Origin: an uncultured Anaerosolibacter sp. | GTDB taxonomy: Bacteria > Bacillota_A > Clostridia > Peptostreptococcales > Thermotaleaceae | Direction: 5' to 3' | Assembly (NCBI GenBank): GCA_937948705.1 | Contig: CALECF010000001.1 | Coordinates: 1-47,696 of the forward strand | DNA length: 47,696 nucleotides | In this document: piece after piece, positions 14,901 through 23,603 of the stretch | Layout: the number at the start of each line of letters is the position of its first letter | Numbering within the stretch: position 1 is the first letter of the stretch | The notes under the pieces: generated by a model | What the model was told of the DNA's origin: nothing | The model's database searches: none | What the model saw: the letters and a program-made list of their open reading frames with translations, nothing else | Translations under genes and position numbers: made by a program

Positions 14901-17342
14901 CTTGAAAACGAAATTACGAATGATTCGGAAACAAGTAGAATTTTCTACCTATACTATCTATTGAAAGTGAATTATTATCTGCTTGTTGGGCGTTCTGATA
15001 TTTGTAGTGAGTACATACAACATATGGAATTAACTATGATGAACGGGGATTTAGCAAATCAATTTGAACTTAAAGGATTGAAAGTCCTTTTGCAAATTGA
15101 AAATCATAAAGATACAACGGGACAGGAAATTATTCAATTGGTCCAAAGCTATAGTAGCTATGGTTGCCATAAGGAAAAAAGGATGCTTCTGTTAGATGGG
15201 GCAATGTTCTTCGTAGAAAATGGAAATGTGGATGGAGCAAAAGTACTGTTTGCCTACGATCAGTCATTCATTCATGAATTTGATAGTTTTATATTGCAAT
15301 ACAAAAGGGCGTTTATTAACATCTTCTTTTGTGAGAATAAAATCCAGTTATTTGAAGGTATGCTAAAAGAAATAAGCGGTTCGGGTTTGCTTGATTTTGA
15401 ATGGAGAATTCTAAGAAACCTAGGGGAACTCTATTTTACTAGCGGGGATTATTATAAAGCAATAAATTCTTTTATTGCTTCTTTAGACATACTAAGAAGA
15501 TTAACAAGCAAGCTGCCAAAAGAACTTCAGCTGTCCTATATTAATCATGATTCGAATAAGAGAAGCCTAAAGTATAAAACCGAGGTTCTTAAACATTTTA
15601 TTATGGGGGATGCTGAAGTGGATCCCGTAGATTTAATCCATGAAGATCTGGCTAGCATTAATGATTTAAGTGATTACTTTGACTTTGCACATTTACAATC
15701 ATTGTTTCATAATCAAAAGTTTTTAATGTCTGCTTTAAAAGAGTATGAAAATCTTCTGCCTTTTAAAGTCAACAACTTAAGAGATCTTATTGGTTTGTTA
15801 TCTTCAGATCAAAGGAAGAATATTGAATTTGTTTTAAAGTATTGTGTTCAAGTAACATTAGCTACCCGAGGATTTATTATACTTACGGATGAGTATGGAT
15901 CAGCTAATGAAATCATTAAACTACATAATTATCATAAGCTACCTAGTCTAGACTATATTATTGAGAGAGTCAATCATAAACAGGATGGTATTCTAATTAA
16001 GAGAACCTTAGGACTTGGACAGGATGATGAATATGGATATTTACCTGATGATGCCAAGGCTATTATTTGTATTCCTATTATTGCTAGACATAAAGAAAAA
16101 ATTTCCCCTCTCCGTGAGAAAAGAAAAAGCTGGAATGTGACTGAAAAGGAAAATATTCTTGGTTACTTTTATCTTGATACTGACAAAGTGTTTAATAATT
16201 TTGATTGGAGTGCATACAAGACCTGTTATTCTCTGAGTAATCTCCTATATGTACTTATGGAAAATTATCATTTGAAAATCACAGCGTCTATCGATCGTCT
16301 TACAAATGTGTTTATTAGAAAATTTATTGAAAAAACATTTAATAGTCAATTGATAAAAGCCGAAACAGATAATAGTGAGTTTGCTGTAATTATGTGTGAT
16401 ATTGATAGGTTTAAATCTGTAAATGACCGCTTTGGGCATCAAAAAGGAGATGAAGTTCTTCGCTGTGTAGCAGAGATATTAAAGAGCAACTTACGAGAAA
16501 GTGACATTGTGGGAAGATATGGAGGAGAGGAATTCATTGCACTTCTACCAAATACAGACCATGCAAATGCACTTACTGTTAGTGAGAAGCTTAGAAAAGC
16601 AGTTGAAGATGCTACCCTTCTAGGTAATGAGCAGCCAGTTACTATAAGCTTTGGAATATCAGTATATCCAGAGCATGGTAGCACTCAAGAAGAACTAATT
16701 GAAAAGGCTGATCAAGCTTTGTACAAAGCGAAGGATGAGGGACGAAATAAATCCGTTATCTGGAATCTCCATATTGGCAATAATAGAAAGAGACTAGACA
16801 AACTTTCAGGTATTATTTCGGGAAATACAACCCAGGATCATCGTAATGTACAGGTTATGGTTGAGATGATGGAGTTGCTTAAAGAAAGAAAGTCAAGGGG
16901 AAATGTAATTTTTGAGATATTAGGTCGATTGATTGAGATCATGGAAGCAAAGCAAGGTGTTCTTGTAATAATGAATCAGGGTCAAATGTTACATGTTTAT
17001 GGTAGAGAAAGATATAAAGAACATTGGGTGACTGATGCCGCCGTCAATGAAATGGCCATAAGACATATTTTAGAAAAGAAGGTAGGCGACTATTTCATTG
17101 ATTGGGAAAATATTCATGAGGTTGATCCTTTTACAGGTACACCAGATTGGCAATCCCTCATCATATTACCCATCATTTATCAAAATGTAATTCATGGCAT
17201 ATTACAGTTAAGTGTACCTATTCGTGAAAAAGAATTTGACTTTAAAAATTTTAACTTTGTAAACTCAGTTACTGGTGTCATTGGTGCAGTGTTGCAAGGA
17301 ACGGACAGTGAAGTAGATCAAGTAAATGGATTTAAATCTTAA
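11913..17342 (+). CDS. Giant pseudokinase-AAA-TPR-GAF-GGDEF-GAF signalling protein
   Basis: An 1809-residue multidomain cytoplasmic regulator. Residues about 1-265 have a protein-kinase fold, but the Gly-rich loop is missing, HRDLKPxN reads YKYLNFDN (catalytic Asp is Tyr135, Lys is Asn137) and DFG is DLA, so catalysis is unlikely; the VAIK-type lysine (VVIKLF) and the APE motif remain. Then comes an AAA-type ATPase with Walker A GEAGIGKS (about 314-321) and a Walker B-like IIENIHFAD. A long helical TPR-like region (about 690-1250) follows, then GAF (about 1295-1450), a GGDEF domain (about 1455-1620) with intact GGEEF (1537-1541) and RxxD I-site (1528-1531), and a C-terminal GAF (about 1650-1800). 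It probably makes cyclic di-GMP in response to bound partners and ligands. It lies between MarR and LacI genes. Confidence 0.9.
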   Translation: MELINGRYKILNHIDKDSYSDSYIAVDLYSDNHKVVIKLFSPEFSKSSLIQRYIDEFIVFTSFSHEHILHDKSFGIVQSIDNRAIRMPQFFYTREHISYAPIKYTELSSNEVADVFIKVCSAIHYLHYRGIFYKYLNFDNIVIYKEEKQVKVKLKDLAFMKQIEFEKGKISEDNQQFIAPEIQLGFESDFRGDIYSLGMVLFYMYYGISFRNSEFKNLFQQTMIHRNEAIDRIINQMVTHDMDERVKDVGQVFNQVKEVLLYQAGTIYTKENYGKLNFNTKLVNRENEIEVIQKAFDDLTKEAGAKVLLIKGEAGIGKSRLVKESLFRFRMSSVPTFFSAYDEPNTIQYKAIKEILRQILKNTDYDLIKKYGSELVKLVPTIGNKWEIMPSPILTEEKESLRLYDRILHFFCDLFAHQAGVLIIENIHFADKGTLEFIRFLMKSGSKLPILLILTYRTDRHEEILKYLNEENKQNNLRQIQMSKFNLEETATLIQSVLGMSWKPLKLAARIIKLTDGNPRYIEEIIKNLYIEGTLGINEDNKWMIKGDGIGIENVQLPANIDEALNNQISHLDKTSLDLLKVVSIFNTPISIDVISRLCGLNTDLFEGLLHHLGEMKILDQNLEDWGYTYDYDNHQLKQHIYQRMDWEEKQLLHQRAAEMLEIAYMNEGRENKDELVHHLTKCGSFHKAIDYCMESARKMFSLNLYMQSLEFIQKVMELFSKCKEDSRKIEALLMMGEIYFNIGETDQSLTCNIDAIRSAEHSELYVQSIVGKNRLSSIYIGKKDLTTAKAMIRETLDLASKIDFAEGYLEAGYLLSRLYIDQEDIPSAESVTNEFLKKSIFYGNQRYLGYFLNQKGRIYNYLGQYDDAMMAFIKSMEYFERSKNEADMIKPINNIGVLLIESVQSTTLGRKYYERALKLAEKQNLIVGTSTYYLNIGETYLLEDMYQKAIEYLNKAIIIDEMTGERSNLAWAYVYLCKIYMSLNEYIKAYNYLKKLENEITNDSETSRIFYLYYLLKVNYYLLVGRSDICSEYIQHMELTMMNGDLANQFELKGLKVLLQIENHKDTTGQEIIQLVQSYSSYGCHKEKRMLLLDGAMFFVENGNVDGAKVLFAYDQSFIHEFDSFILQYKRAFINIFFCENKIQLFEGMLKEISGSGLLDFEWRILRNLGELYFTSGDYYKAINSFIASLDILRRLTSKLPKELQLSYINHDSNKRSLKYKTEVLKHFIMGDAEVDPVDLIHEDLASINDLSDYFDFAHLQSLFHNQKFLMSALKEYENLLPFKVNNLRDLIGLLSSDQRKNIEFVLKYCVQVTLATRGFIILTDEYGSANEIIKLHNYHKLPSLDYIIERVNHKQDGILIKRTLGLGQDDEYGYLPDDAKAIICIPIIARHKEKISPLREKRKSWNVTEKENILGYFYLDTDKVFNNFDWSAYKTCYSLSNLLYVLMENYHLKITASIDRLTNVFIRKFIEKTFNSQLIKAETDNSEFAVIMCDIDRFKSVNDRFGHQKGDEVLRCVAEILKSNLRESDIVGRYGGEEFIALLPNTDHANALTVSEKLRKAVEDATLLGNEQPVTISFGISVYPEHGSTQEELIEKADQALYKAKDEGRNKSVIWNLHIGNNRKRLDKLSGIISGNTTQDHRNVQVMVEMMELLKERKSRGNVIFEILGRLIEIMEAKQGVLVIMNQGQMLHVYGRERYKEHWVTDAAVNEMAIRHILEKKVGDYFIDWENIHEVDPFTGTPDWQSLIILPIIYQNVIHGILQLSVPIREKEFDFKNFNFVNSVTGVIGAVLQGTDSEVDQVNGFKS

Positions 17343-17362
17343 GATTGTTGAGGTGATTTAAA

Positions 17363-18373
17363 ATGAGTATAACTATTAAAGATGTTGCTCATCAAGCAGG
17401 CGTTTCAATTTCAACGGTATCTAGGGTAATTAACAATTCTAAACCTGTTAGTAATGACATAAGGCAACGTGTGTTGGAGATTATTGAGGAAACGGGTTAT
17501 ACACCTAATCCAGTGGCCAGAAGTCTGGTCATGAAAAAAAGTCAGCTGATTGGTGTAATTGTACCGGATATATCAAATTTTTTTATCGGGGAAATTCTGA
17601 ATGGTATTGAGGAAATCGGTAAAATGTATACTTATGATATTCTGCTTTGTAATACCTATGGGGATTTAGATCAAGAGTTAAGATATTTAAAACTTCTAAA
17701 GGGAAAACAAGTAGAAGGTATTGTGCTGATGACCTGGGATCTTCAAGATAAGATAATTGATTATCTTGCAGATTTTGAAGTGCCCGTTGTACTCATTAAT
17801 CGAAATACAAGTAGGTTAGATATACCGTCGGTCTCTATCGATAATTTTCAAGCATCCTATGATATGACAAAATATTTCATAGAGAATGGCCATAAAGAAA
17901 TTGGATTAATCCGAAATAGTCAAGACAGTAATGCATTTTGCATGGATCAATACAGTGGATATAAAAAGGCACTGGAAGAAAACGGCATAGAGATCAATGA
18001 AAGCCTAATACAGTTTGGAAATTTCAAATTAGAAAGGGCATATGAGATTGTAAAAGAGTGGATTCTTGCTGATATACTGCCTACTGCTATTTTTGCTACC
18101 AGTGACATGATGGCTATAGGCGCAATGAACTGTCTTTTAGACCATGGATTTCAAGTACCAAATGATGTGTCTGTAACCGGATTTCATGATACAAAGCTGG
18201 CTTCTTTTTATAGGCCTACCCTTTCAACGATAAGACAGCCATTATATGATATGGGTGCGGTTGCGATAAGAATGATCATTAAAAAGATCGAAAAAATGGA
18301 GATCCATCAAAAGGCTGTAATATTACCTCATGAGTTGATTGTAAGAAAGAGTAGTGGACCTGCATTTCTATAG
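17363..18373 (+). CDS. LacI/GalR-family regulator, CcpA-like
   Basis: A 336-residue repressor or activator. The N-terminal LacI HTH (TIKDVAHQAGVSISTVSRV, residues 4-22) and hinge helix (NPVARSLVMKKS) precede a periplasmic-binding-protein-like effector domain. Similarity to Bacillus CcpA runs through the protein (VIVPDISNFF, GKQVEGIVLM, the C-terminal RQPLYDMGAVAIRMI), but I cannot tell CcpA from a paralogue. CcpA works with HPr-Ser-P on cre sites; two perfect cre-like boxes lie at 13-26 and 114-127. It starts 20 bases after the giant signalling gene, with GAGGTGA upstream, so it may be cotranscribed. Confidence 0.88.
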   Translation: MSITIKDVAHQAGVSISTVSRVINNSKPVSNDIRQRVLEIIEETGYTPNPVARSLVMKKSQLIGVIVPDISNFFIGEILNGIEEIGKMYTYDILLCNTYGDLDQELRYLKLLKGKQVEGIVLMTWDLQDKIIDYLADFEVPVVLINRNTSRLDIPSVSIDNFQASYDMTKYFIENGHKEIGLIRNSQDSNAFCMDQYSGYKKALEENGIEINESLIQFGNFKLERAYEIVKEWILADILPTAIFATSDMMAIGAMNCLLDHGFQVPNDVSVTGFHDTKLASFYRPTLSTIRQPLYDMGAVAIRMIIKKIEKMEIHQKAVILPHELIVRKSSGPAFL

Positions 18374-18433
18374 AGACCTAGCGATCTTTAGAATGTAGAA
18401 GTTGAATGTGATATATTATCGTATAAATTCCTT

Positions 18434-18475
18434 CTCCTGTACAAATAATAGAAGTGTAAAGGTGTACATTAGGAG
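18434..18475 (+). promoter_or_regulatory. Possible RBS-sequestering hairpin before the YkuS gene
   Basis: CTCCTGTACA (18434-18443) can pair with TGTAC (18463-18467) and AGGAG (18471-18475), leaving a 3-base bulge (ATT). The second arm includes the core of the ribosome binding site. This would hide the site in one conformation. Pairing is seen; regulation is inferred. Confidence 0.4.
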
Positions 18476-18487
18476 GTGCTTGGAAAA

Positions 18488-18733
18488 ATGAAAAATGTAG
18501 CAGTTGAAAAGTCTTTGGGGAATGTAAGAAATTATTTGCAAGAGCAGGGTTTTACAGTCACTGATTTAGAACCAAATAACAAAAATTTTCAAAACTGCGA
18601 TGCAATCGTTGTGTCAGGTCAAGATAGCAACTTCCTTGGTATGGAGGATGCCGTAACAAAGGCCCCAGTTATCAATGCTGAAGGAATGACAGTTGAGGAT
18701 ATATATAGACAAATAAAAACCAGACTAAGCTAA
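18488..18733 (+). CDS. YkuS-family (UPF0180) small protein
   Basis: An 81-residue protein of the uncharacterised YkuS/UPF0180 family found in spore-forming Firmicutes. The family pattern is visible: an N-terminal KNVAVEKSLGNVRNYLQEQGFTV, a central NCDAIVVSGQDSNFLGMEDA and a C-terminal short helix. An in-frame GTG at 18476 overlaps the ribosome binding site AGGAGGT (18471-18477), so ATG 18488 is chosen. It is a single-gene unit closed by a terminator, and a hairpin may cover its binding site. The molecular role is unknown. Confidence 0.88.
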   Translation: MKNVAVEKSLGNVRNYLQEQGFTVTDLEPNNKNFQNCDAIVVSGQDSNFLGMEDAVTKAPVINAEGMTVEDIYRQIKTRLS

Positions 18734-18758
18734 AAAAACCTCCATAGGAGGTTTTTTT
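18732..18758 (+). terminator. Intrinsic terminator
   Basis: An 11-12-bp stem with AACCTCC/GGAGGTT core (18732-18743 with 18747-18758), an ATA loop and a run of seven T, directly after the YkuS stop. Confidence 0.92.
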
Positions 18759-18852
18759 GTACGCTACAGACATATCATAATAATAAACTTTGTAACGTAT
18801 TTTAATATCTGATACAATTGTGCTATTGAAAATATGAGAGTGAGTGAATTCG

Positions 18853-20778
18853 ATGAACAGACAAGCATTTTTACCAATAGATAAAGAAGATATGAGTTTA
18901 CGGGAGTGGACTCAGCTTGATTTTATAATCATATCGGGTGATGCCTATGTTGACCATCCTAGCTTTGGTACTGCCGTAATTGCCAGAGTGCTAGAAGATG
19001 CAGGGTACAAGGTGGGGATTCTCCCTCAACCGGATTGGCGGAATGTAACGGATTTTAAAAAGTTAGGGAAGCCTAGGTTAGCATTCCTTATTACTTCAGG
19101 AAATATTGATTCAATGGTAAATCATTATACTGTAAGCAAGCGAAGGCGAGACAAAGATTACTATTCGCCAGGTGGAAAGATGGGATTGAGACCGGATCGT
19201 GCAACAATAGTTTATTGTAATGTGGTAAAACAAGCGTATAAGAAGGTTCCTATTATTATCGGAGGTATAGAGGCAAGCCTAAGAAGATTCGCCCACTATG
19301 ATTACTGGAATGATAAAGTACGTAGATCCATACTATTTGATAGTGAAGCTGATCTACTGGTTTTTGGCATGGGCGAACGGCAAATTATCGAAATTGCAGA
19401 TTATCTTAACGGCGGGTTTGACATACAATATATGCATCATATTCCAGGGACATCCTATAAGACTCACACCTTGGAAAATATTTACGATTATATTGAAATT
19501 CCATCCTTTGAAGATGTATCTGAGAACAAAATAGCTTATGCAAAGGCATTTAAGGTGCAATATGAAGAGCAAGATGCTTTTCGTGGGAAAGTGATGATAC
19601 AAAAGCATGGGGAAGAATTTATTGTCCAAAATCCTCCAGCCATGCCCCTATCACGGGTGGAACTTGATCGGATTTATAATTTACCCTATGCTCGAGATTA
19701 TCACCCTATTTATGAAAAGGATGGTGGTATACCTGCAATAGAAGAAGTAAAGTACAGCATTATAAGTTCTAGAGGATGTTTTGGAAGTTGTTCATTCTGT
19801 GCGTTAACCTTCCATCAGGGAAGAACAATTCAAAGCCGGAGCCATGAATCTATTATTGATGAGGCGAAGAGAATCACAGCAGATAAACATTTCAAGGGAT
19901 ATATACACGACGTGGGAGGACCAACCGCAAATTTTAGGCAGATCGCATGTGAAAAACAGCTTAAAGAAGGGACTTGCAAAAACAAACAATGCTTGTTCCC
20001 CAACCCCTGCAAGAATCTTAATGTAGATCATGATGAATATCTTCAACTGCTTCGGAAGTTGAGAAAGATAGAAGGGGTCAAGAAGGTATTTGTGCGATCA
20101 GGGCTTAGATATGATTATATTGTCGCAGATAAAGATGATAGTTTTTTAAAAGAATTATGCGAGCACCATGTGAGTGGGCAGCTCAAGGTTGCACCAGAGC
20201 ATATATCCCCTAAAGTATTGGACTTAATGGGGAAACCAAGAAGAGCTGTGTATGATAAATTTGTGGATAAATATTATAAGGTTAACGAGAAGCTTGGAAA
20301 AAATCAATTTCTGGTACCTTATTTAATGTCTAGTCATCCAGGAAGTGACCTACATGCAGCAATAGAGATGGCAGAGTATCTGAGAGATACAAAATACAAT
20401 CCAGAGCAAGTGCAAGATTTTTACCCTACCCCTGGGACTTTATCAACATGCATGTATTATACTGGTGTTGATCCGAGAAATATGAAGCCAGTCTACGTAC
20501 CTAAGGATCGCATGGAGAAGGCAATGCAAAGGGCATTACTGCAATACCGAAATCCTAAAAATTATAGTTTAGTTAGAGATGCATTGTTGCAAGCAGGCAG
20601 AGAAGATTTAATAGGACATGGACCAAAGGCCTTAATTAGACCTAAGGATGGAGAGCGAGGCAAGGAATATAAAGGAAAGAGCCCTAGAACCCGTGAAACA
20701 AAGGGACCTCGAGTAGAGAAAAAAGACATTAAAAAGACCACCCTAACGAAACACAAGAGAAATAAACGATCGAAATAA
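18853..20778 (+). CDS. YgiQ-family radical SAM protein
   Basis: A 641-residue protein of the YgiQ (UPF0313) family. It has an N-terminal cobalamin-binding-like region ([21 protein letters not shown], near residue 23) and a radical SAM core with the 4Fe-4S motif CFGSCSFC (CX3CX2C, near residue 313), followed by a basic, Lys/Arg-rich C-terminal tail. The substrate of the family is unknown. The length and the motif [13 protein letters not shown] are typical. GTG 18844 is in frame upstream; ATG 18853 fits the family N-terminus better, although its binding site is weak. It stands alone between terminators. Confidence 0.9.
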   Translation: MNRQAFLPIDKEDMSLREWTQLDFIIISGDAYVDHPSFGTAVIARVLEDAGYKVGILPQPDWRNVTDFKKLGKPRLAFLITSGNIDSMVNHYTVSKRRRDKDYYSPGGKMGLRPDRATIVYCNVVKQAYKKVPIIIGGIEASLRRFAHYDYWNDKVRRSILFDSEADLLVFGMGERQIIEIADYLNGGFDIQYMHHIPGTSYKTHTLENIYDYIEIPSFEDVSENKIAYAKAFKVQYEEQDAFRGKVMIQKHGEEFIVQNPPAMPLSRVELDRIYNLPYARDYHPIYEKDGGIPAIEEVKYSIISSRGCFGSCSFCALTFHQGRTIQSRSHESIIDEAKRITADKHFKGYIHDVGGPTANFRQIACEKQLKEGTCKNKQCLFPNPCKNLNVDHDEYLQLLRKLRKIEGVKKVFVRSGLRYDYIVADKDDSFLKELCEHHVSGQLKVAPEHISPKVLDLMGKPRRAVYDKFVDKYYKVNEKLGKNQFLVPYLMSSHPGSDLHAAIEMAEYLRDTKYNPEQVQDFYPTPGTLSTCMYYTGVDPRNMKPVYVPKDRMEKAMQRALLQYRNPKNYSLVRDALLQAGREDLIGHGPKALIRPKDGERGKEYKGKSPRTRETKGPRVEKKDIKKTTLTKHKRNKRSK

Positions 20779-20804
20779 AGAAGGATAATTCCTTCTTTAT
20801 TTCG
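20771..20804 (+). terminator. Intrinsic terminator overlapping the YgiQ stop codon
   Basis: A 15-bp perfect stem (20771-20785 with 20790-20804) around a TAAT loop. The stop TAA (20776-20778) lies inside the ascending arm. AT-rich flanks make it potentially bidirectional. Confidence 0.8.
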
Positions 20805-20973
20805 ATTTACGAGGATATGAGTAATGTAGTGCTTTATCTAGGTAAATCTATAAATTACTAAAATATTTTGAAGGGTTAAAATTTTTTTGTAAATTAAGGA
20901 GGAAAAATCCAAAATAAAAAGAATAGTAATTGTATAATATAAACATATTGATATAAAAAAGGAGAGTTGCAGC

Positions 20974-22500
20974 ATGAACAGAATTCTTATAGATGGTAAT
21001 AGTTTAAGTATCGAAGACGTCATTAAGGTGGCGAGAAGTGGATATGAAATTGACATAACAGACGAGGCTGCTGAAAAAGTAAATAAATCAAGGGCTGTAG
21101 TCGATGATTTCATAGAAAAGGGTAAAGTGGTTTATGGTATTACGACTGGATTTGGCAAGTTTAGTGATGTAGTAATTACAGGAGATGAAACGAGAGATTT
21201 GCAAAGAAATCTCATTATAAGTCATGCCTGTGGTGTAGGAAATCCTTTCCCTGAGGATGTTGTTAGAGCGATTTTGCTTTTAAGAGCAAATGCCCTAGCA
21301 AAAGGATTCTCAGGCATACGTTTAAGCACCCTTAAAACACTCATTGAAATGCTGAACAAAGGGGTACATCCAGTCATTCCGGAAAAAGGCTCACTAGGCG
21401 CTAGTGGAGATTTAGCACCTTTATCCCATATGGTTTTGGTCATGCTAGGGGAAGGTGAAGCTTTTTATAAAGGAAAAAGGTTGTCAGGCAGAGAGGCGAT
21501 GGAAGAGGCAGGCATAGAGCCTATTCACTTGACTGCTAAAGAGGGATTGGCCTTAATCAACGGGACCCAAGTGATGACAGCAGTTGGCACCCTTACTGTC
21601 TATGATACGGTGAAACTGATAAAGTTAGCAGATATTAGTGCGGCGCTGACACTGGAAGCATTAAATGGAATAACGGATGCATTTGACCCTCGTGTACATG
21701 AGGTAAGACCACATCCTGGACAGAAAGCAACGGCAGAAAACCTTCTGATTTTAACCCAAGGAAGCAAAGCAACCACAAAGCAGGGGGAGATACGGGTTCA
21801 AGATGCCTACACACTGAGATGTATACCACAGATTCACGGCGCTAGTAGAGATGCGGTGGACTATGTGGTGAATAAAATAAATATTGAAATCAATGCGGCG
21901 ACAGATAATCCTCTTATTTTTGCTGATGATCAAACTGTTATTTCTGGGGGGAACTTTCATGGTCAACCTATGGCATTAGCCTTTGATTTCCTAGGTATTG
22001 CTGTCGCTGAATTGGCCAATGTTTCTGAAAGAAGAATAGAGCGATTGGTAAATCCGCAGTTAAGTGGATTGCCAGCTTTTTTAACGGAAAAAGGGGGATT
22101 ACACTCTGGATTTATGATTGCCCAATATTCTGCGGCGTCTTTAGTTTCTGAGAATAAGGTTCTTGCACACCCAGCCAGTGTAGATTCGATTCCATCATCT
22201 GCGAATCAAGAAGATCATGTGAGCATGGGGACTATCGCTGCAAGAAAAGCAAAGGAAATTCTTTTCAATGCTACAAATGTATTGGCAATTGAACTTATGG
22301 CTGCCGCTCAAGCCATTGATTTTAAAGATCCTGAAGCGTTAGGAATAGGGACAAAGGTTGCATATAGAACGATTAGAGAGCAAGTAACAACACTTCACGA
22401 GGATCGAATTATGTATTTAGATATCAACAAATGTGCGGATTTGGTTCAAGGACATCAGATCGTTGATGCAGTAGAGAATGCAGTAGAAAGATTATTGTAA
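20974..22500 (+). CDS. hutH: Histidine ammonia-lyase (histidase)
   Basis: A 508-residue histidase that converts L-histidine to urocanate and ammonia, the first step of histidine degradation in the cytoplasm. The Ala143-Ser144-Gly145 triad that cyclises to the MIO electrophile is present in GSLGASGDLAPLSHM. Other family blocks are intact (YGITTGFGKF near 49; NPQLSGLPAFL near 360; SSANQEDHVSMG near 408). The length matches bacterial HutH. AAAGGAGAG lies upstream of the ATG. No hutU, hutI or formiminoglutamate enzyme is adjacent, so the rest of the pathway must lie elsewhere if present. A -10-like TATAAT (20932-20937) lies 36 bases upstream without a clear -35. Confidence 0.96.
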   Translation: MNRILIDGNSLSIEDVIKVARSGYEIDITDEAAEKVNKSRAVVDDFIEKGKVVYGITTGFGKFSDVVITGDETRDLQRNLIISHACGVGNPFPEDVVRAILLLRANALAKGFSGIRLSTLKTLIEMLNKGVHPVIPEKGSLGASGDLAPLSHMVLVMLGEGEAFYKGKRLSGREAMEEAGIEPIHLTAKEGLALINGTQVMTAVGTLTVYDTVKLIKLADISAALTLEALNGITDAFDPRVHEVRPHPGQKATAENLLILTQGSKATTKQGEIRVQDAYTLRCIPQIHGASRDAVDYVVNKINIEINAATDNPLIFADDQTVISGGNFHGQPMALAFDFLGIAVAELANVSERRIERLVNPQLSGLPAFLTEKGGLHSGFMIAQYSAASLVSENKVLAHPASVDSIPSSANQEDHVSMGTIAARKAKEILFNATNVLAIELMAAAQAIDFKDPEALGIGTKVAYRTIREQVTTLHEDRIMYLDINKCADLVQGHQIVDAVENAVERLL

Positions 22501-22535
22501 TACTAAAAAGACACACACCGTGTGTCTTTTTAGTA
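22501..22535 (+). terminator. Intrinsic terminator
   Basis: A 16-bp perfect stem with GACACAC/GTGTGTC core (22501-22516 with 22520-22535), an ACC loop and a five-T stretch in the descending arm, immediately after the hutH stop. Confidence 0.92.
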
Positions 22536-22652
22536 TTATTCAGAGGCAAGGTAGTTGTTAAAATCAGAGAATATCATCATCAACATTTGACGAAAAGGTA
22601 TTTTTTATATATAATTTAAAGTTAGAATAGATCATAATGAGGAGTGTAGGCA

Positions 22653-22823
22653 ATGGTTGGACAGGAGAAACTGGATAGAATTAATTATTTATCAAAAAAA
22701 TCAAAAAAAGAAGGGCTTACCGAGGCTGAGGTGCTGGAACAAAAGGAACTGAGAGAAGAATACCTAAAAGTTTTTCGTGAAAATTTTAAAAAACAGTTAG
22801 ATAATATTGAAATTGTAGATTAG
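22653..22823 (+). CDS. DUF896 (YnzC/YozD-type) small protein
   Basis: A 56-residue protein of the DUF896 family, two helices forming a hairpin, common in Firmicutes. The family signature is easily read: KLDRINYLSKKSKKEGLTEAE, then ELREEYLKVFRENFKKQL and the ending DNIEIVD. GAGGAGTG (22639-22646) sits 6 bases before the ATG. In Bacillus a related protein (YneA operon) is SOS-linked, but nothing here ties this copy to that response. It lies alone between hutH and cheW. Function is unknown. Confidence 0.9.
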   Translation: MVGQEKLDRINYLSKKSKKEGLTEAEVLEQKELREEYLKVFRENFKKQLDNIEIVD

Positions 22824-22976
22824 GTTCTACGTGAATGGCAGGAGGGGGATAAATAGAAATTTATTCTTCTTTTTTTGTAACTTGAAGAGGAAATATATAT
22901 AAGATATAGAATATATATATAAAAGTTTGACAAAAAACTACAAGAATATACATATATTAGTTGAGGAGGAAGGGAT

Positions 22977-23429
22977 ATGGCTGAGAGGCAATACGTTATA
23001 TTTAAATTAAGTAGTGAAGAATATGGTGTGGATATCATGAATGTAAAGGAAATCAGTGAATACAAGCAGAGTGTCAAAATACCTAATACACCAAAATTTG
23101 TTGATGGAATCATAAACTTAAGGGGTGATATCACGCCCATTATCAACCTGAAGAAGAGATTCAACTTAGATGAATCATCTATTGACTCTGACACGAGAAT
23201 CATTGTAATTAATATTAAAAGTAGACAAGTGGGATTTGTTGTAGATGAAGCTTCCCAGGTTATCAGGTTAAGTGAAGAGGATATTGAGCCAGCGCCAGAG
23301 TTGGTCGCAGGTGTAGATAAAAAATATATTACGGGCGTAGGCAAGCTTAAAGATCGAATTGTATTGCTTTTAAATTTAGAAGAAGTACTTTCAGAGGATG
23401 AAAAAGAAAGAATCCAAGATATTCAATAA
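22977..23429 (+). CDS. CheW-like chemotaxis coupling protein
   Basis: A 150-residue stand-alone CheW domain, which links chemoreceptors to the CheA kinase at the cytoplasmic face. The SH3-like pattern is complete (QYVIFKLSSEEYGVDIMNVKEI, then VDGIINLRGDITPIINLKKRF and GVGKLKDRIVLLLNLEEVL). AGGAGGAAGGG precedes the ATG. A TTGACA (22927-22932) lies upstream without a well-spaced -10, within AT-repeat-rich DNA. No receptor, CheA, CheY or flagellar gene is nearby, so it is an orphan copy, perhaps a second coupling protein. Confidence 0.93.
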   Translation: MAERQYVIFKLSSEEYGVDIMNVKEISEYKQSVKIPNTPKFVDGIINLRGDITPIINLKKRFNLDESSIDSDTRIIVINIKSRQVGFVVDEASQVIRLSEEDIEPAPELVAGVDKKYITGVGKLKDRIVLLLNLEEVLSEDEKERIQDIQ

Positions 23430-23550
23430 AACATAGTGATTAGATGGAAGAAATCGTCTTCATTAAGGTAAACTTGTTGTAAAAAACAAAAATAATGAAG
23501 TTTATGTAGAGAGAAAAAGGTATCTGACAACAGTAATAGCCAAATTTCAT

Positions 23551-23569
23551 ACCATTCATGGTGTATAAT
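23551..23569 (+). promoter_or_regulatory. -10 element with overlapping dyad before the secreted protein gene
   Basis: A TATAAT hexamer (23564-23569) lies 34 bases before the start codon. Just upstream is the dyad ACCATTCATGGT (23551-23562), placed in the promoter spacer where a repressor could bind. No good -35 is seen. Confidence 0.35.
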
Positions 23570-23603
23570 CAAATACACGATACAATATCTAGGGGGATGG
23601 GAT

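Noticed and set aside
22861..22960. AT-repeat tract as a replication or recombination element
   Set aside because: It is simple AT-rich sequence with a TTGACA nearby and no repeats of defined unit or protein-binding pattern.
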